Part shown: in pieces, positions 34,085 through 36,948 of the stretch
Numbering within the stretch: position 1 is the stretch's first letter
Layout of the letters: every line of letters begins with the position of its first letter
Assembly: GCA_016179865.1 (NCBI GenBank)
Contig: JACPCJ010000108.1
Location: 1-36,948, forward strand
From: Actinomycetota bacterium
Lineage (GTDB): Bacteria; Actinomycetota; Acidimicrobiia; IMCC26256; JACPCJ01
DNA length: 36,948 bases
Direction: 5' to 3'
The notes under the pieces: model-generated
Database searches by the model: none
The model's input: the letters and a program-made list of their open reading frames with translations, nothing else
Told to the model about the DNA's origin: nothing
Position numbers and translations under genes: made by a program

Positions 34085-34807
34085 TCAGGCCCCGACGCTC
34101 ACGGCGGGGCCTGTTTCCCGCTCCGAAGGGCGAGCGCCAGCGAGCCCGGGGAATGGCGCCTGGCCAAGCCGGGGGCTTGGCCGCTCGGGCCCGGTGAGCC
34201 AGGCCCACAGCTCGGGCCGCGTCTCGGAGACGGCCGACTCGACGGTCGCTAGGTCGACGGCGATGGGCATGACCTCGCCGCCCATGTACCAGACCAGCGG
34301 CCCGAATGCCTCGAAGGGGAAGCCGTAGTGGTCGCGCAACAGAGCCTGGAGCCAGGGCTCGACGATGGCGACGAGGCCGGTGGCGCCCGAGCACCGGGCG
34401 TGGGTCCAGACCGACCGGTAGAGGGCTTCGGCGATCCCCGTCTTGCGGGCGTGGGGCGCCACGGCGAGGGAGGCGTATTCGCACACGGGGTCGGCGAGTG
34501 GGCGCCCGTGACGTTCCAGGTGGCCGGCGGGCACGTCGTCGAGGGCGCCGATGATGGTGCGCACCACCCCGACTGGTTCATGGCCGGCGTCGACCACCAC
34601 GTGGAAGGTGCTGGCGCCGGCCCACGGCTCGTATTCACGGACCTGGCCGGACCCAGAGCTGGCGCAGAAGCCCTCGGCGAAAAAGACCTCGTATTCCAGG
34701 CGGGCGGCCTGGCGCTGGAGGGGGCCCCGATCCACGATCACAAGGCGCCAGCCGTCGGGCAGGTCGGGGGGGGCGCCCGGAACGCCCGGAGGTGGGGGAG
34801 TCGTCAT
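34085..34807 (-). CDS. GNAT-fold N-acyltransferase, FeeM/autoinducer-synthase-like
   Basis: 240 residues from ATG 34807, with AGGAAG just upstream. The pattern LEYEVFFAEGFCASSGSG, then STFHVVVDAGHEPVGVVRTIIG, CEYASLAVAPHARKTGIAEALYRSVWTHAR and WYMGGEVMPIAVDL fits the N-acyl amino acid synthase (FeeM), LuxI and PEP-CTERM-associated acyltransferase group, which take an acyl chain from ACP or CoA onto an amino group. Arg-Lys-Thr-Gly-Ile replaces the acyl-CoA loop (RxxGxG). The last 35 residues (from GPERPSPR to SVGA) are encoded by the long copy F of the dispersed repeat, with PSERETGP resembling the enolase tail. One base separates its stop from the arginine decarboxylase gene, so agmatine or arginine is an attractive acceptor; that is inference. 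Confidence 0.72.
   Translation of the reverse strand: MTTPPPPGVPGAPPDLPDGWRLVIVDRGPLQRQAARLEYEVFFAEGFCASSGSGQVREYEPWAGASTFHVVVDAGHEPVGVVRTIIGALDDVPAGHLERHGRPLADPVCEYASLAVAPHARKTGIAEALYRSVWTHARCSGATGLVAIVEPWLQALLRDHYGFPFEAFGPLVWYMGGEVMPIAVDLATVESAVSETRPELWAWLTGPERPSPRLGQAPFPGLAGARPSERETGPAVSVGA
34111..34193 (-). repeat. dispersed two-hairpin repeat, copy F (long form, 3' end of the N-acyltransferase gene)
   Basis: Minus-strand reading: GGCC-CGAGC-GGCC, then about 45 extra bases rich in dyads, then TTC-GGAGCGG-GAA. The extra part includes a perfect hairpin at 34162-34182 with arms GGCCAAGCC and GGCTTGGCC and loop GGG. It encodes the C-terminal extension of the acyltransferase. Confidence 0.6.
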
Positions 34808-34891
34808 GAACTTCCTATCGACCCGGTCAGCGGGGTACCCGATCAGCGCCCGCACCTGCTTCCGACATCTGGCCGACAACTGGCGCGGGCG

Positions 34892-35341
34892 TCAGAGACA
34901 GGTTGGGCTGTCCACGAAGTCGTGGTAGCGGGCCGTCTCCACGTCGGTGCGCGCGCACATCCCCTCGGGGGTGGCGTAGTCGACGTACCCGTCCCCGTTG
35001 AGGTCGTAGTACGAGTCGGGGTGAGCCATGTCGGGCGTTGGTAGCTCGTCGACGGGTGGTTCCTCGGGCGCGGCGGCCTCGGCGGCCGGAGCCTCCGGCG
35101 TCTGGGGTCGGAAGGTCTCCCCAACCACCTCCCCGGTCTCGGCGTCGCGGATCCGGATCAGGGCCCCCTCCATGGCGGCGACGACCTCGGTGTCGTGGAT
35201 GACGGGCCGCGTCGTAGGGGAAGCGGCGGGGGCGGCGTCGTCTTGTTCGGCGCCGGTGGATGGGGCGGGTCCGAAGAGCACGGTGCTCACCACGACCGTG
35301 GTGAGCACCGTGGCCAGGGGGGTCCTCGGAGGGCTGTTCAC
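34892..35341 (-). CDS. small secreted protein with dockerin-like calcium loop
   Basis: 149 residues from GTG 35341, overlapping the response regulator stop (GTGA). An N-terminal signal peptide or anchor (about 6-31, RTPLATVLTTVVVSTVLFG) is followed by a Glu/Ala/Pro-rich middle and, near the C terminus, YYDLNGDGYVDYATPEGMC, which has the Asp-x-Asn-x-Asp-Gly spacing of an EF-hand/dockerin calcium loop; only one such loop is present. Two Cys residues (MCART, SPTCL) bracket the last 30 residues and could form a disulfide. I do not recognise the family. Coupling to the two-component genes suggests it is their target or an accessory sensor outside the membrane. Confidence 0.7.
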   Translation of the reverse strand: MNSPPRTPLATVLTTVVVSTVLFGPAPSTGAEQDDAAPAASPTTRPVIHDTEVVAAMEGALIRIRDAETGEVVGETFRPQTPEAPAAEAAAPEEPPVDELPTPDMAHPDSYYDLNGDGYVDYATPEGMCARTDVETARYHDFVDSPTCL

Positions 35342-36054
35342 GGGTCGAGGCGGTAGCCCGCGCGGGCCACGGTGACGAGGTGGCGGGGGCGGGCGGCGTC
35401 GTGTTCGATGACGCGGCGGAGCCGGCGGACGTGTTCGGTGACCGTGGCGTCGGTCTGGTACTCGGGGGCGGAGTCCCACACCCGCCGCAGCAGGTCTCCT
35501 CGTGAGAAGACCCGCCTTGGGTGCTGGGCGAGGAACACGAGGAGGTCGAATTCCTTGCGGCGGACCTCGACGATCTCGCCGCGTCGGCGCAGCTCACGGG
35601 CGCCGATGTCGATGGCCAGGTCGGCGAAGGCGATCTCCTCGGGCGTGCTGCGGCCCGCCTCGCCTCGGGCTCGGCGCAGGAGGGCGCGAGCCCGGGCCAC
35701 CAGTTCCCGCGGGGAGCAGGGCTTGACGAGGTAGTCGTCGGCTCCCGATTCGAGGGCGAGGACGCGGTCTGCCTCCGACGTGCGCCCGCTCACCACGATC
35801 GTGGGCACCGGGTTGTCGTGGCGGATCTCGGCCAGCAGGTCGAGCCCGTCGACGTCGGGAAGGCCGAGGTCGAGCAGCAGTAGGTGCACCGGGGAGGCGT
35901 CGAGCGCCGCCCGCGCTTCGAATCCCGTGGCCGCCGAGCTGACCTGGAAGCCCGCTCGGGAGAGGGCCGTCCCGATGAGGGAGCGGGCGCCGTCGTCGTC
36001 TTCGGTCACGAGCACGCTCGTGACGGTTCGGGCGGGGTCGGAGGTCGTCAGCAT
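35338..36054 (-). CDS. OmpR/PhoB-family response regulator
   Basis: 238 residues. The receiver has VLVTEDDDGARSLI (acidic pocket), Asp62 in LLLLDLGLPDVDG, the Ser of VVSGRTSEADRV and Lys of DDYLVKPCSPREL; the winged-helix DNA-binding domain (about 140-236) shows LRRRGEIVEVRRKEFDLLVFLAQHPRRVFSRGDLLRRVW and TEHVRRLRRVIEHDAARPRHLVTVARAGYRL. ATG 36054 follows AGGAGGG. It lies 24 bases after the histidine kinase stop, its likely partner, and its stop overlaps the start of the small secreted protein. Confidence 0.95.
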   Translation of the reverse strand: MLTTSDPARTVTSVLVTEDDDGARSLIGTALSRAGFQVSSAATGFEARAALDASPVHLLLLDLGLPDVDGLDLLAEIRHDNPVPTIVVSGRTSEADRVLALESGADDYLVKPCSPRELVARARALLRRARGEAGRSTPEEIAFADLAIDIGARELRRRGEIVEVRRKEFDLLVFLAQHPRRVFSRGDLLRRVWDSAPEYQTDATVTEHVRRLRRVIEHDAARPRHLVTVARAGYRLDP

Positions 36055-36078
36055 GACCCTCCTGTCGGCCCGCGGGCG

Positions 36079-36948
36079 TCAGGTTTGAGAGGTCTGGGCG
36101 GTCCTCGCCGCCGCGGACGTCGCCGGCGATCCGTTCGATCCGTTCGATCCGTTCGACTTCGGGCCGCCCTTGACGCGGGATCGGGCCTGGGCCTTGCGCA
36201 GGGAAACGGTGAAGGTCGAGCCAGCACCCACCTCGCTCTCGACGGCGACCGCCCCACCCATGGCCTTCACCAGTTGCTGCGTGAGGGCGAGGCCCAGCCC
36301 GGTCGAGAGCTGCCCGTGCATGGCCCGCACGCCTTCCACCCGGTAGAAGGGTTCGAAGATCTGCCGCCGCTCGGCGCTGGGGATGCCGACGCCGGTGTCG
36401 GAGACGGCGAGCAGCACCCGGTCTCCGTCGGGCCGCACCGTGATCCGGACTGCGCCCCCCGGCGGCGTGTACTTGACGGCGTTGGAGACGAGGTTGAGGG
36501 CTACGTCGCGCACGGCGTCGGCGTTGGCCCGGACCTCGGGCACCCGGGGGGCGGCGTCGACGGTCAGGACGAGCTCGCCCCGCCGGGCGAGGGCCTCGAA
36601 GGTCGGGCGCAGGCTGCTGACCTGGGCCACGACGTCGACCGCCTCGAGCGCCAGGCGCTCCCGGCTGGCCTGCGAGCGGCTGAACTCCAGGATGTCGTTC
36701 ACGTGCCGGAGCAGCTCCTCGGCGGCGCCCTTGATGGTGGCCCCCCACTCCTGGGCCCAGCCGGTGTCGTCGTCGCGGAAGCGCCCGTCGGTCATCAGCT
36801 CGGCGTGGCCGAGGATGGCGAAGATCGGGTTGCGGAACTCGTGACTGATGAGGGCCAGGGCGTCGGCCTGGCGCTCGAAGGCCTTCTCGCTCCGGGAGTG
36901 GAGGCGCCGCAGCTCGGCGGTCTGGAGGGCGACCCGGCGCTCGACCTC
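36079..36948 (-). CDS. sensor histidine kinase, N terminus beyond the window
   Basis: The minus-strand frame is open to the right edge, giving 289 residues of the C-terminal part. A coiled segment leads to the H box ALALISHEFRNPIFAILGHAELM with the phospho-acceptor His, followed by the dimerisation helix HVNDILEFSRSQA, N box LNLVSNAVKYTPPGG, G1 box VLLAVSDTGVGIP, F box IFEPFYRVEG and G2 region STGLGLALTQQLVKAMGG. All catalytic boxes are present. After VSLRKAQARSR comes a low-complexity tail with NGSNGSNGS from a 9-bp triplicate. Sensor domains and membrane segments lie outside the window. It pairs with the downstream OmpR-type regulator. Confidence 0.93.
   Translation of the reverse strand, partial: EVERRVALQTAELRRLHSRSEKAFERQADALALISHEFRNPIFAILGHAELMTDGRFRDDDTGWAQEWGATIKGAAEELLRHVNDILEFSRSQASRERLALEAVDVVAQVSSLRPTFEALARRGELVLTVDAAPRVPEVRANADAVRDVALNLVSNAVKYTPPGGAVRITVRPDGDRVLLAVSDTGVGIPSAERRQIFEPFYRVEGVRAMHGQLSTGLGLALTQQLVKAMGGAVAVESEVGAGSTFTVSLRKAQARSRVKGGPKSNGSNGSNGSPATSAAARTAQTSQT
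36128..36154 (-). repeat. three tandem 9-bp units in the histidine kinase gene
   Basis: GATCCGTTC (plus-strand reading) occurs three times in a row and encodes the Ser-Asn-Gly repeats near the kinase C terminus. Copy number could vary between strains. Confidence 0.8.

Overview
The window is high-GC bacterial chromosome from an actinobacterium. The order tRNA-Gln, glmU, prs, rplY (ctc), pth, mfd, mazG, eno, ftsB, DUF501, ppx matches the housekeeping block of Mycobacterium and relatives. The absence of typical mycobacterial or streptomycete surface genes, the wealth of TANNNT leaderless starts, and a pyruvoyl-type arginine decarboxylase make a deep-branching lineage such as Acidimicrobiia my best guess. 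That placement is an inference.

Layout. (1) 1-3445, accessory plus strand: the end of a DUF222/HNH protein, an NTF2-like protein, a nitrilase broken by a 17-bp tandem duplication, a LipJ-like hydrolase/adenylate cyclase fusion, and a shortened cupin. (2) 3549-18859, the core plus-strand block: tRNA-Gln, glmU, prs, rplY, pth, a PanE-family reductase, mfd, a PpiC-type isomerase, a YabN-type mazG fusion, eno, ftsB, DUF501, ppx and a class V aminotransferase. Many neighbours overlap by 4 bases (GTGA/TTGA). (3) 18900-26187: orn on the minus strand, divergent from an acetyl-CoA-synthetase-like gene; then on the minus strand a proline-rich membrane protein, a crotonase, an NAD-dependent epimerase and an acyltransferase; then an MFS exporter. 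(4) 26329-27515: a FlgN-like protein and a NarL/LuxR-type response regulator. (5) 34807 down to 27591: a tight minus-strand run of FeeM-like N-acyltransferase, pyruvoyl arginine decarboxylase, ABC ATPase, ABC permease, PAS-GGDEF-EAL membrane protein and secreted CocE/NonD hydrolase. (6) 36948 down to 34892: a histidine kinase (cut by the window edge), an OmpR-type regulator and a small secreted protein with a dockerin-like calcium loop.

The two most interesting items are these. First, a short dispersed repeat made of two adjacent hairpins (core stem GGCC, loop CGAGC; second loop containing GAGCGG) occurs at least six times in both orientations. It sits inside or at the ends of coding genes (mfd, eno, the acyl-CoA synthetase, the acyltransferase) and between genes. 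Its stems differ between copies in a compensating way. Second, the six-gene run in (5) looks like a possible make/export/sense unit built around an acylated arginine or agmatine derivative; this is a hypothesis.

Several small indels recur: the 17-bp duplication in the nitrilase, an apparent 30-residue loss in the EAL domain, a missing middle in the cupin, a 15-bp duplication in the ABC ATPase, and a 9-bp triplicate in the histidine kinase. All calls rest on reading the sequence and remembered family motifs; no database search was run.
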